Assembly: GCF_965208485.1 (NCBI RefSeq)
Contig: NZ_OZ242344.1
Coordinates: 3,596,001 to 3,660,000 of the forward strand
Direction: 5' to 3'
DNA from: Poriferisodalis sp965208485
GTDB lineage: Bacteria > Actinomycetota > Acidimicrobiia > Acidimicrobiales > Poriferisodalaceae
DNA length: 64,000 nucleotides
Positions 18,801 to 28,611 of the stretch are shown here, one piece after another. The position numbers were made by a program, and so were the translations under genes. The number at the start of each line of letters is the position of its first letter. Positions within the stretch are counted from its first letter, which is position 1. The notes under the pieces are model-generated. The model did no database searches and was not told the DNA's origin. It saw only the letters and a list, made by a program, of their open reading frames with translations.

Positions 18801-19247
18801 GGCGTGCTCACCGACTACCGATCTTCGACGAGCCAGATCGGTTCGGTGGGAACCGGTCCGCTCCTGGTTGCCGACACGTATGACCCGGGTTGGCGCCTGC
18901 GGATCGCCGAATCCCGGATCTCCCCGACGCTCGCCCAAGGCTGGGCGATGCGCTTCGACCCGCCCCACGCCGGTCAGGCAGAGCTCAGCTACGAGCGCTC
19001 GGCTGCTGTCACCAACCGGTTGTGGGCTCAAGTCCTGATCTGGCTCGCCATCGTCTGGGTGGCGATCGGCCAGCCCGCGCCCTTGGCCGACCGCCTCATG
19101 GCGGCGGTCCGGGGATTGGGGCGGCGCGGCGTTTCAGGCGGCACGGCAGTGGACACATGGGACGGCCCGGAGGGCGACCAAGGGATCGAGGCGGCGCAGC
19201 GGCTCCGGCGGCAGGGCGGCGGACCTGTGAGGACAGGACGGCAATGA
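15885..19247 (+). CDS. Giant family 2 glycosyltransferase with multi-pass membrane domain
   Basis: A 1120-residue protein. Residues 25-270 form a GT2-like catalytic domain. The first acidic motif area is FLTDHVAL, with a later VGGFDAHLDGDGAAVDLCWR (acceptor/ED-type) motif. From about 285 onward there are roughly a dozen hydrophobic segments to about residue 790. A large soluble segment and one last transmembrane helix (near 1050) follow. The architecture is typical of actinobacterial membrane GTs next to DUF5719 genes. The canonical DxD is not clear, so donor and product are unknown. It lies 25 bp after the SpoIID gene, and its stop overlaps the next ATG by 4 nt, so the two are co-translated. 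Confidence 0.8.
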   Translation: MNSDPSARAMQPDVADLPALASLPAVAAIVTAGDRWSDTEAALRTLAAQDYTRLAVLVLCDAERPQGRRVREVLPTAAVANRVSSSSHLRRGSHRHRSGALNNRGASLVRGADYLLFLTDHVALAPDAISVLIEDVESAEDASGRVVGVAGPKLLDADDGMTLCDLGGTADRLGVRIPIANQGELDQAQHDGARDVFVAPTEAMLVREDVFRMVGGFDAHLDGDGAAVDLCWRIHLAGSRVRVVPTATGLLRSGPPRAAHGPSVRQHEHRARLRTVLKCYGWVYLLPTVVLAAFLALGEMLFAALRGRFAQASDVVLAWAWNARQLPGTFSLRGAAKRCRRVRDADLRRMQQGGSVRVADWFRYRLSPEGGLAARTTIDESILGTWRRNAHRTVWVVWALVLGGIFFGSRGLLIGGIPAYGQFARFADASTMLGAYLEGWRDNAVGDAGIGHPAMGLLGIGGFIVLGAVGLLRHIAVWGLLVVGLVGMWKLCASTASRNGRLYALALYASCPLPYNALASGRWDVLLAYGVAPSVVLCVSRLMGASEVGPSGDGHRRATSARVASLGLLLAVAAAFEPSVVLLGAAAAVVLAAAETLRRSVSRSSPGTPALGLLLVVGAAALAVLAHVPWMLEFDSLVDYLEVSLGSPTASAPDSLGELLRFQTGPLGESALGWGMLAAAAVPLLVARARRLWWAVRAWLVGLAGFAGAWAVTAGWTDGLWAGAPLGDSLAEISLVLGAVGLCWAAAVGPTSLAASDGDTSQRARGSMVLISGIAVGAMVLPTAWAALDGNWSAPTFDHRVPLGLVDDRDVGPDYRVLWLGAPEVLPLRGWDLGMDGLAAGTSVRGYPDVRHQWATPGTTGNERLLAAVRVGLAGDTLRMGRLLGSFGIRYVVVVERSGPSYSAGIERPIAPETAEALASQIDLRPLAVDPSVQVFRNEAWWSTRAQFSQPIGPGFAIDQTDLVVSDLSDGIGVLTDYRSSTSQIGSVGTGPLLVADTYDPGWRLRIAESRISPTLAQGWAMRFDPPHAGQAELSYERSAAVTNRLWAQVLIWLAIVWVAIGQPAPLADRLMAAVRGLGRRGVSGGTAVDTWDGPEGDQGIEAAQRLRRQGGGPVRTGRQ

Positions 19248-20950
19248 GGGTCCTGCGATGGTTCGGAAGGCTGCTGATACCGCTGGCGGTGGCCGCAGCG
19301 CTGGTGGTCGACGGGCGCATCGACCGCACGCCGTCCGCGGAGGCTGCCATCGAAGAGCTCGGGACGCTGACCCAGATTGAGGTGCCGTCGCCGAGCGCCT
19401 TGACGTCGAGTTGGTTCTGCCCCGTTGTGGGAATGCGGGCCATGATGCCAGGCTTCGGCGAGACGGCCTCCGAGTTGGTGCTCACCAACATGACAGAGAC
19501 ATCCGTGTCGGTGTCAGTGGAGCTGCGCGGTCGCACTGCTGGGCGACAGTTCGTGACTGCGGACGTCGCGCCGCTGAGCACGGGTGTGGTGAACATTTCC
19601 GACCACGCGCGCGATGAGATCATCGGCGCGTTGGTCGAAGCCACCTCAGGAGGTCTCGCGGTGACGCGCAGGTTCACCTCCCCGCTCGGGATGGACGAGG
19701 CCCGCTGCTCGAGTGTGCTTGCCCCGAGTTGGTACGTCCCGGTCGGCGACACCCAGGCCGATGCGCTCGGGGTGATCGCGATCATGAATCCGCTGCCGAG
19801 GGACGCGATCGTCGACCTCGCCTTTGCCACCGACGCGGAATTCGGGCCGTTCGTGGTGCCGGCGCTGACCGGTGTGGTGGTGCCGGCATGGAGCACAGTG
19901 GCGGTCAACGTGGGTGAGCACGCGCGACGCCGCGATGTCGTGGCAGCGTCGGTGCACGCCCGTACAGGTCGCATCGCTGTGGATTCGTTCGTGTCCTACG
20001 ACGGCAGCGTCGGGCGGCGAGGCTTCGCAGCGGAGCTGGGCTCGGTCAGCCTCAGCGAGAACTGGCTCGTGCCGCTTGCGGGCATCGACAACACGACTCA
20101 TGTGACGCTCCGCGTGTTCAACCCGTCCGACGAAGTGGCCCAGATTGCTGCGCGGGTGAAGGTTGCAGGTTCCGACGGCGACCGTGTGGCACTGGCGGTG
20201 GCATCGCACGATGTGCTCGAGGTGACCGTCGAGTCTCCGAGTGGCCGGGCACCCGGCCTCGACGCTTTGTTTGCCCCGCCGGGGGCGCCGTTCGGCATTT
20301 CGGTGGCTGGGCAGAACGGTGTGCCCTTCGTCGTCTGGGCGGAAACCCTGATCGGATCCGCCGCGCGCCCGCTGGCCGACATTCCGGCCGCCTCGGATCC
20401 GGCCGACGACGCAGCGGAGGCTTCGGCCGGCTCTTCGGTGACCGTGGTGGCTCAGACGGGAGAGACCAGCGACGATGCCAGCGACGATGCGGCGCCAGCC
20501 GTCGGCGCACCAGGCGATGCCTCGAGTTCCGGCGATCCCTCCGGCGAGTTCGAGAGCGTGGCCGCAGAGACTCCCCCCCCGGTGCTCACCGCACAGTCAG
20601 GTCTGGCGACGGTGCCGGGCATCGGCCGGATGCGCAAGCGCTGGCTCGTGGTCGTTCCCGCCGAAGCGGGCGCCGAGACGTTCCTGACCATCATGAGAGA
20701 TCCGTCACCGTTGGGTGGCGACGCAGCGGAGGCCCCCGACGGTGCGGCGGCTGACGGCAGGGTTCTCGTCGGGACGCTGGGGGGCGAGACGGTGGCAGCG
20801 GTCGACGTGCCGGCATCGGGTGTGGTGACGCACCGGCTGGCCAGTGGTTCGACCCGTCTCGTGGTGTCCGATGTTCCGTTCGGGGCACTGCTTTGGCAGT
20901 CCCGGACCAACGGCAGCGGCCTCAGCGTGGCGCATCCGATGGGGTGGTGA
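19244..20950 (+). CDS. DUF5719-type secreted protein
   Basis: A 568-residue exported protein that starts at an ATG overlapping the upstream GT stop (ATGA). Residues 1-33 look like a signal peptide or N-terminal anchor. The body has repeated beta-rich segments such as TNMTETSVSVSVEL, MNPLPRDAIVDLAF and FNPSDEVAQIAARV. An Ala/Asp/Ser-rich linker (about 385-445) precedes the last part. Proteins of this type usually sit directly behind a large membrane GT in Actinobacteria, and this one does. I assign DUF5719 from memory of that context and pattern. The molecular role is unknown; presumably it works with the GT at the outer face of the membrane. Confidence 0.7.
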   Translation: MRVLRWFGRLLIPLAVAAALVVDGRIDRTPSAEAAIEELGTLTQIEVPSPSALTSSWFCPVVGMRAMMPGFGETASELVLTNMTETSVSVSVELRGRTAGRQFVTADVAPLSTGVVNISDHARDEIIGALVEATSGGLAVTRRFTSPLGMDEARCSSVLAPSWYVPVGDTQADALGVIAIMNPLPRDAIVDLAFATDAEFGPFVVPALTGVVVPAWSTVAVNVGEHARRRDVVAASVHARTGRIAVDSFVSYDGSVGRRGFAAELGSVSLSENWLVPLAGIDNTTHVTLRVFNPSDEVAQIAARVKVAGSDGDRVALAVASHDVLEVTVESPSGRAPGLDALFAPPGAPFGISVAGQNGVPFVVWAETLIGSAARPLADIPAASDPADDAAEASAGSSVTVVAQTGETSDDASDDAAPAVGAPGDASSSGDPSGEFESVAAETPPPVLTAQSGLATVPGIGRMRKRWLVVVPAEAGAETFLTIMRDPSPLGGDAAEAPDGAAADGRVLVGTLGGETVAAVDVPASGVVTHRLASGSTRLVVSDVPFGALLWQSRTNGSGLSVAHPMGW

Positions 20951-20957
20951 GTCCTTG

Positions 20958-21377
20958 ATGGAACGACTCGCGATTGCCGCAGTGCTGGCGGTTGTCGCAC
21001 TCGCGGCGGCCTTTGCGGCCCGACGCCGGCGGGGCTGGGACTCTGCCGCTGGCACCATGCCGCAATCGACCGTGCCTGCCGCAGTTGACCTTGCGTTGCT
21101 GGGCATCGATGCGGGACCCGTAATCGTGGTCTTCACAGAGGAGACGTGCCGGACATGTGCCGATGCGGTCACCGTCGTCAGCGGATCGGTCGGCGTCGGC
21201 GTGCCGGTCGTTGAGGTGCCCTTTGCGAGCGAGCGAGGCATGCACCGAGACCACGGCATCGACACGGTGCCCACGACGGTGGTCGCGGACGCGGAAGGTC
21301 AAGTCGTCGACGGCTGGATCGGTCGCGTGGACGTCTCCGGATTGACTGCCGCACTCGCCCGAGTCGTGGGCCGTTGA
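20958..21377 (+). CDS. Membrane-anchored thioredoxin-like protein
   Basis: A 139-residue protein. One N-terminal hydrophobic helix (about 3-22) is followed by an RRRR stop-transfer and a thioredoxin-like fold. The CxxC motif is CRTC in FTEETCRTCADA (about residue 60), and the cis-Pro loop is DTVPTTVV. The short size and the missing WCGPC context set it apart from ordinary thioredoxin. The orientation of the basic cluster suggests that the fold may be cytoplasmic. It lies 7 bp after the DUF5719 gene. The start is the ATG at 20958; an upstream in-frame ATG lies inside DUF5719. It converges with ftsH across 14 bp. Confidence 0.75.
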   Translation: MERLAIAAVLAVVALAAAFAARRRRGWDSAAGTMPQSTVPAAVDLALLGIDAGPVIVVFTEETCRTCADAVTVVSGSVGVGVPVVEVPFASERGMHRDHGIDTVPTTVVADAEGQVVDGWIGRVDVSGLTAALARVVGR

Positions 21378-21391
21378 GAGGCAGGTGCTGG

Positions 21392-23479
<2,088 letters not shown>

Positions 23480-23551
23480 GGGTTCATGCTATGGCGGCGC
23501 CGTCAGAACCCATAGCCGGGCATTCCGAGCAAGATGCAGCAGTAGCCTGCG

Positions 23552-26500
23552 ATGGTGGCCGCAGTGACCGTGCGCCCTTCCAGCAGAGGGGCGGTGCTGG
23601 CGGCATGGGTCGAAGCCGCGGTTGTGGTGGCGAGCTGCGTGGCTGTGCTGCTGTGGCTCGACCCGGCTGGGATTTTCTCGGCCGCGACGCCTACCGGCGG
23701 GGACATGGGCGCCCATGTGTGGGGACCGGCATTCCTGCGGGACGAGCTCCTGGCCTCGGGCTCGCTGCGCGGCTGGACAACCGAGTGGTACGCAGGCATG
23801 CCTGCCATGCAGTTCTACATGGTGGTGCCGTACCTCTTGATCGTGGCAGTCGACTGGGTGCTGCCCTTCGGCGTTGCTTTCAAGCTGGTGGCGGTCAGCG
23901 GTGTCGTCTCGATGCCGGCGGCTGCTTGGCTGATGGGCCGGCTGGCAGGCTGGGCACGGCCACTGCGAATGCTGCTGCCCGTAGCTCTGATGCTGTTCGT
24001 CTTCGACGTGAACTTCACGATCTACGGCGGGAATGCAGCATCGACTCTGGCGGGGGAGTTCGCGTTCTCGATCGCGCTGTCGGCGACGCTGGTGTACCTC
24101 GGCATGCTCTGGCGCTCGCTGGAGCGGGGCACAGGCCGCGCCCGCGCCAGCTTCGTGCTGGCGTTCGTGGCGCTCTGCCATCCGATTCCGCTCGCCTTCG
24201 CCGTTGCTGCGAGCGTCGGGATGGTGGCGGTGCGCAGCCTGCACTCGCTGCCGGGCCGCATCGGCCGGGTGCCGACGATGGGCGCCTCGATTGCAGTGAT
24301 CCTGCTGTGGGCAGCCGTGTGGAATCTCACCGAATCCCCGCTGTGGCGTCTCGCGGTGCCCGCGGGGGCCTTCGCAGCACTAGCGCTGGCGGAATGGCGA
24401 CGCTGCGTGCATGCGCTGGTCATCGGGGTGATCGGCGGCGCAGTGTCGGCCTTCTGGACAGTGCCATTTGTGGCCCGCCGGGAGTTCATGAACGACATGG
24501 GCTGGGAGCGGCTTGTCTCGGTGCGGGAGCATCTGTTCTTCACCGACGAGATCGGCAGCGACGGGACATTCCACAGCATCACTTGGCTGCTGGTGCTCGC
24601 AGGCACCGGCGCCGCGGTGGGCTTGGCGCGCTGGTACCGACCAGCGCTGACGTGGACCGTCATCGCGTTCACCATGGGAATGGGATTCGTCCACTGGCCC
24701 CAGCACCGTCTGTGGAACGCGCGCATCCTGCCCTTCTGGTACTTGGCCCTGTACCTGCTGGCAGCCATGGGGCTGTGGCTCCTCATCGAAAGCCTGGTTC
24801 GCCGGGAGTCGTCATCGTCTGGCAGCGCGATCTGGCAGCAGCCTCCGTCTGTGCGATGGCTGCAGACGGCCCTGTCGGCCGTGGCGTTCATCGCGGCGCT
24901 GGGCCTGTTGCTGCTGCGCTTCGGCAATGCTCCCGGCGGCAGCCTCGATGCCGGCGGGTCCTACCGCTGGGGTCCGCTCACGGTGTCATCGGAAGACCGC
25001 AACTTCGTTTCGGGATGGGCGCAATGGAACTTCCGCGGCTACGAGGGACGCCCGGCCTATCCCGAGTACTACGACTTCGTCACGACCATGGATGAGGTGG
25101 GCCGCCAGCACGAGTGCGGCCGGTTGCTCTGGGAATACGACCGCGACATCGTGGGCGCGTACGGCACGCCGATGGCACCGATGCTGATGCCGCAATGGAC
25201 CGACGGCTGCATCGCCTCGATGGAGGGCCTCTACTTCGAGTCGTCGCCGACTGTGCCGTTTCACTTCCTCATGCAGTCGGAACTGTCGGCGGCGCCATCG
25301 CGCCCCATGCGCGGCCTGCCCTACAGCGCCCTCGACTTCAGTCTCGGCGTCCCGCACTTGCAGATGTCGGGAGTCCGGTACTACGCAGCGTTCAGCGCTG
25401 AGGCGACTGCCGCAGCGAACAGCTCGACCGAATTGCAGCTCATTGCCTCGTCGGGACCGTGGTCGATCTATCTGGTGGCTGACAGCGACGTGGTGTCGCC
25501 GCTGAGCTTCGAGCCGGCTGTCGCCGAGGGAGTCTCCCCAGCCGGTCGAGCCTGGACCGATCCCGCGGCGATCTGGTGGAACGAACCGGCGGCGTGGGAT
25601 GTGCCCATCGCAGTCGACGGCCCGCAGCACTGGACCCGGGTGACGCTGCTCCCGCCGCCCGACCCTGACGGTTCCCCGCCGGCCTCGCTGGCGAGATTCA
25701 GCGCAGCACCGCGGCGAGCGCTGCCGCCGGTCCAGGTCAGCGACGTCAAAATCGGCAGGGAGCGGCTGTCGTTCTCTGTCGACGAGCCCGGTGTGCCGGT
25801 GCTGGTCAAGATGTCCTACTTCCCGAATTGGTCGGTCGAAGGCGCCGAGGGTCCCTTCCGGGTCACGCCGAACTGGATGGTGGTGATCCCTGCGGGTCAC
25901 GACGTCGTGCTCACCTATGGCGCCACTGCGGTGGAGTACCTCGCTTGGATGACGACGCTCATCGGACTCGCGGCGCTGGCGCTCGTTGCGGTCCGGCCGC
26001 CGGCACTATTCGAGGGACGCCGGGCCGCCGAAGCTCGACGCGCCACGCAGTTCGACGCAGCGTCGGCGCAATCCGGCACAGCCGACGGCCCACTCTCCGC
26101 GGAGGGCGACCGTGCGCGGCCAGCGGTGTCGGTTGTGCTGCCGGCCTACCAGTCTGCACATCTGGTGAGCCGGGCGGTGCAGCATGTCAATGCGGCTCTG
26201 CGCGGCAACGAAGCGCTGGGCGGCGACCTTGAGATCGTGGTGGTGGACGACGGGTCCACCGATGGGACCGCGGAAGCGGCTCGGCAAGCTGGCGCAGACC
26301 TCGTCGTATCGCTCGATCAGAATCGCGGCAAGGGTGCGGCAGTGCGAACCGGAATGCTCGCGGCGAGCGGGCGCCGCCGCCTGTTCACTGATGTCGATCT
26401 GGCATACCCGCCCGGTCAGCTGACCTCGCTGATTGATGCGCTGGACGCAGGTGCAGATGTCGCGCTCGGCAACCGGCGTCATGCGGAGGCGCGCACGATC

Positions 26501-26875
26501 AGCCCTGCGCCTCCCGCGAGAGCGCTCGCGAGCCGCCTGTTCAATGTGTTCACGCGAGTCGTGCTGCTGAGCCGTTATCGAGACACCCAATGCGGCTTCA
26601 AGGGCTTCACGGCAGAGGCAGCACAGACGATCTTCGGCCGCTGCGTCATCGATGGCTTCGCCTTCGATGTCGAGGTGCTCCACCTCGTCGAGCACCTCGG
26701 CTTGACGGCGACCGAGGTTCCCGTGGCGGTCGACCACACTGCGGACACCACGGTCCGCTTGGTTGCGCAGTCGCTCGGGGTTGTCACGGACATCTGGCGC
26801 ATCCGCCACCGGGCCGGGGCCGGCGCGTACGACGCCGACCCCGCGCCGTCGGCTGCTGAAGCTGCCCAGCGGTGA
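23552..26875 (+). CDS. Fusion of PTPS-related membrane domain and polyprenyl-phosphate GT2
   Basis: A 1107-residue protein. Residues 1-460 contain about ten transmembrane segments resembling the '6-pyruvoyl-tetrahydropterin synthase-related' membrane family (GGDMGAH, WYAGMPAMQFYM; the short acidic loop may be catalytic in a GT-C-like fold). About 460-820 is a soluble outer domain, with one more TM near 800. Residues 850-1090 form a complete GT2 domain like dolichyl-phosphate beta-glucosyltransferase: VSVVLPAYQ, VVVDDGSTDGT, NRGKGAAVRTG, FTDVDLAYP (DxD) and RDTQCGFKGF. A fused enzyme that both makes and uses a polyprenyl-phosphate sugar is plausible. It opens the glycan cluster. Confidence 0.82.
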   Translation: MVAAVTVRPSSRGAVLAAWVEAAVVVASCVAVLLWLDPAGIFSAATPTGGDMGAHVWGPAFLRDELLASGSLRGWTTEWYAGMPAMQFYMVVPYLLIVAVDWVLPFGVAFKLVAVSGVVSMPAAAWLMGRLAGWARPLRMLLPVALMLFVFDVNFTIYGGNAASTLAGEFAFSIALSATLVYLGMLWRSLERGTGRARASFVLAFVALCHPIPLAFAVAASVGMVAVRSLHSLPGRIGRVPTMGASIAVILLWAAVWNLTESPLWRLAVPAGAFAALALAEWRRCVHALVIGVIGGAVSAFWTVPFVARREFMNDMGWERLVSVREHLFFTDEIGSDGTFHSITWLLVLAGTGAAVGLARWYRPALTWTVIAFTMGMGFVHWPQHRLWNARILPFWYLALYLLAAMGLWLLIESLVRRESSSSGSAIWQQPPSVRWLQTALSAVAFIAALGLLLLRFGNAPGGSLDAGGSYRWGPLTVSSEDRNFVSGWAQWNFRGYEGRPAYPEYYDFVTTMDEVGRQHECGRLLWEYDRDIVGAYGTPMAPMLMPQWTDGCIASMEGLYFESSPTVPFHFLMQSELSAAPSRPMRGLPYSALDFSLGVPHLQMSGVRYYAAFSAEATAAANSSTELQLIASSGPWSIYLVADSDVVSPLSFEPAVAEGVSPAGRAWTDPAAIWWNEPAAWDVPIAVDGPQHWTRVTLLPPPDPDGSPPASLARFSAAPRRALPPVQVSDVKIGRERLSFSVDEPGVPVLVKMSYFPNWSVEGAEGPFRVTPNWMVVIPAGHDVVLTYGATAVEYLAWMTTLIGLAALALVAVRPPALFEGRRAAEARRATQFDAASAQSGTADGPLSAEGDRARPAVSVVLPAYQSAHLVSRAVQHVNAALRGNEALGGDLEIVVVDDGSTDGTAEAARQAGADLVVSLDQNRGKGAAVRTGMLAASGRRRLFTDVDLAYPPGQLTSLIDALDAGADVALGNRRHAEARTISPAPPARALASRLFNVFTRVVLLSRYRDTQCGFKGFTAEAAQTIFGRCVIDGFAFDVEVLHLVEHLGLTATEVPVAVDHTADTTVRLVAQSLGVVTDIWRIRHRAGAGAYDADPAPSAAEAAQR

Positions 26876-26947
26876 TCGTCTTGGGAGGATGGCGGATTCG
26901 CCTTGGGACGACAGCAGCCTCGGCACGCCATCGGGGTGTGCCGAGCA

Positions 26948-27736
26948 TCAGGACAGGTCGGCGCCGACGCGCTGGGCGCCATCGGCTTCGGCGGAGTGGG
27001 CAAGGTAGGAGTCCAGCACCTCGCCGGGGTCTCCCACCGCGCGGAGGCATCCTCCGTCCAGCCAGCCGACGCGGTCGCACAGTCGGCGCACCAAGGCGGC
27101 GTCGTGCGAGACCAGGATGATGGTCGTGCCGCCGCGGCGGAGCTTCTCCATGTGGTGAAGGCATCGCTGCTGGAATTCCTCGTCTCCGACGGCGATCACC
27201 TCGTCGACGAGCAGCACCTCGGGTTCGACGTTCACGGCGACTGAGAAGCCGAGGCGCATGTACATCCCGCTCGAGTAGATCTTCACCGGAGCGTCGATCT
27301 GGTCGCCGATCCCGCTGAAGTCGATGATGTCGTCCATAGCGGCGGCCATCTGGCGCCGGCCGAGACCGAGCATGGCGCCGTTGAGGAACACGTTCTCGCG
27401 CCCGGTCAGTTCAGGATGGAATCCGGACCCGAGCTCTAGCAGGGCCGACAGCCGACCCTGCGCCGCGATCCGGCCGCTGGTGGGGCGGTGGATCCCTGCC
27501 ATGAGCCGCAGCAGCGTGGACTTGCCGCTGCCGTTGTGTCCGACGAGGCCGAAGAAGGAGCCCTTGTCGATGGACAGCGACACGTCGCGCAGCGCCCACA
27601 GGTGCCTGACGTCGCGGCGGCCGAAGCGCAGCACCGCCTCTTTGACCGAGGTCGGCCGGTTCAGCTCCAGCCGGAAGCGCTTCGACACCTCGAAGACCTC
27701 GACGGCGGACGGGGCGGTCCCCGGCGTTTCGCTCAC
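26948..27736 (-). CDS. wzt: ABC transporter ATPase for polysaccharide export (Wzt/TagH type)
   Basis: Energises export of a lipid-linked O-antigen- or teichoic-like polymer with the permease encoded just upstream. The GTG at 27736 overlaps the permease stop by 4 nt and gives 262 residues. Walker A is GHNGSGKST (66-74), the signature is YSSGMYMRL (154-162), Walker B is VLLVDEV (174-180) and the H-loop His is about 211. The protein ends soon after the nucleotide-binding domain. It lacks the C-terminal carbohydrate-binding domain found in Wzt of chain-length-capped O-antigens, so it resembles the RfbE/TagH short type. Confidence 0.92.
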   Translation of the reverse strand: MSETPGTAPSAVEVFEVSKRFRLELNRPTSVKEAVLRFGRRDVRHLWALRDVSLSIDKGSFFGLVGHNGSGKSTLLRLMAGIHRPTSGRIAAQGRLSALLELGSGFHPELTGRENVFLNGAMLGLGRRQMAAAMDDIIDFSGIGDQIDAPVKIYSSGMYMRLGFSVAVNVEPEVLLVDEVIAVGDEEFQQRCLHHMEKLRRGGTTIILVSHDAALVRRLCDRVGWLDGGCLRAVGDPGEVLDSYLAHSAEADGAQRVGADLS

Positions 27737-28575
27737 GGCTCCTCGCTGATCGCCATCGAGCGGCGGCGGAAGAAGGCGAGGCCGATGGCGAACGCGCCGA
27801 ACGCCCATGCCGCGGCCACCGCCAGGTCGGCCGGATCGGGCATCTCGAGGAAGTAGACCGCGTCCCGGGCCACGGCGATCACCGAGTTGAGGGGGTTGAG
27901 CTCGACGATCCGCGCCACCGGCAGCCCGTAGGCCCGCGCCGGCACGATGTCGGGGGTGTAGACGATCGGCACCATGAAGAACGCCACGCTCAACACGATG
28001 GCGGTGAGGTGCTGGATGTCCCGGTAGCGGACGTTGACGATCGAGGCCGCGAAGCCCAGCCCGAGGGCGAACATGGCGACCAGCAGCATCGCCACCGGCA
28101 GGAACAGCACCGTCCAGGACACGTTGGCCAGCGCGGCCATGATCACCACGAGCACCAGCGCCTCCAGGCTGCTCTGCAGCAGTGTGGCGACTGCGCCCCC
28201 GATGATCGCTGTCTCCGTCGGGAAGTAGATCTTCTTGCGCAGCTCGCTCACGCCTTCCATCCAGCGCATGGCGCCGTTGACGATGGCGTAGAAGATGTTC
28301 CACACCACCAGCCCGGAGAACAGATAGAGCGCGAATACCTCGGCCTGGCCATTGGCGGTGACAGGCGCGGCAGCCCGGTAGATCACGCCGAACACCAGGC
28401 TGTACACCGCCACCGTCGTCAGCGGCTTGAGAAGCGACCACAGCCAGCCCAGCAGGTTGCGCTTGTAGAGCGCCTTGGTCTCGCGCTCGGCGAAGCTGCG
28501 GACCAGACCCGCGCCGGTACGGGCCGCCGGCGACAGCCTCGGAAGCCGAGCGGAGGGGCCGCGCTGCACCGCCAT
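27733..28575 (-). CDS. wzm: ABC-2 type polysaccharide export permease
   Basis: A 280-residue integral membrane protein with an amphipathic N-terminus (ETKALYKRNLLGWLWSLLKP, the conserved pre-TM motif of Wzm/TagG proteins) and six predicted transmembrane helices. The conserved loop around SVAFFMVPIVYTPDIVP and the ELNPLNSVIAVARDAVYF segment near the C-terminus are typical. It forms the channel for the ATPase encoded downstream (4-nt overlap). Both genes are transcribed toward the GT fusion gene and away from the GH16 gene region (36 bp upstream). The substrate is probably the polymer assembled by the cluster's glycosyltransferases. Confidence 0.92.
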   Translation of the reverse strand: MAVQRGPSARLPRLSPAARTGAGLVRSFAERETKALYKRNLLGWLWSLLKPLTTVAVYSLVFGVIYRAAAPVTANGQAEVFALYLFSGLVVWNIFYAIVNGAMRWMEGVSELRKKIYFPTETAIIGGAVATLLQSSLEALVLVVIMAALANVSWTVLFLPVAMLLVAMFALGLGFAASIVNVRYRDIQHLTAIVLSVAFFMVPIVYTPDIVPARAYGLPVARIVELNPLNSVIAVARDAVYFLEMPDPADLAVAAAWAFGAFAIGLAFFRRRSMAISEEP

Positions 28576-28611
28576 AGTCGCGGAGGATCCTAGGGTGAAC
28601 GCGGGGTCACC

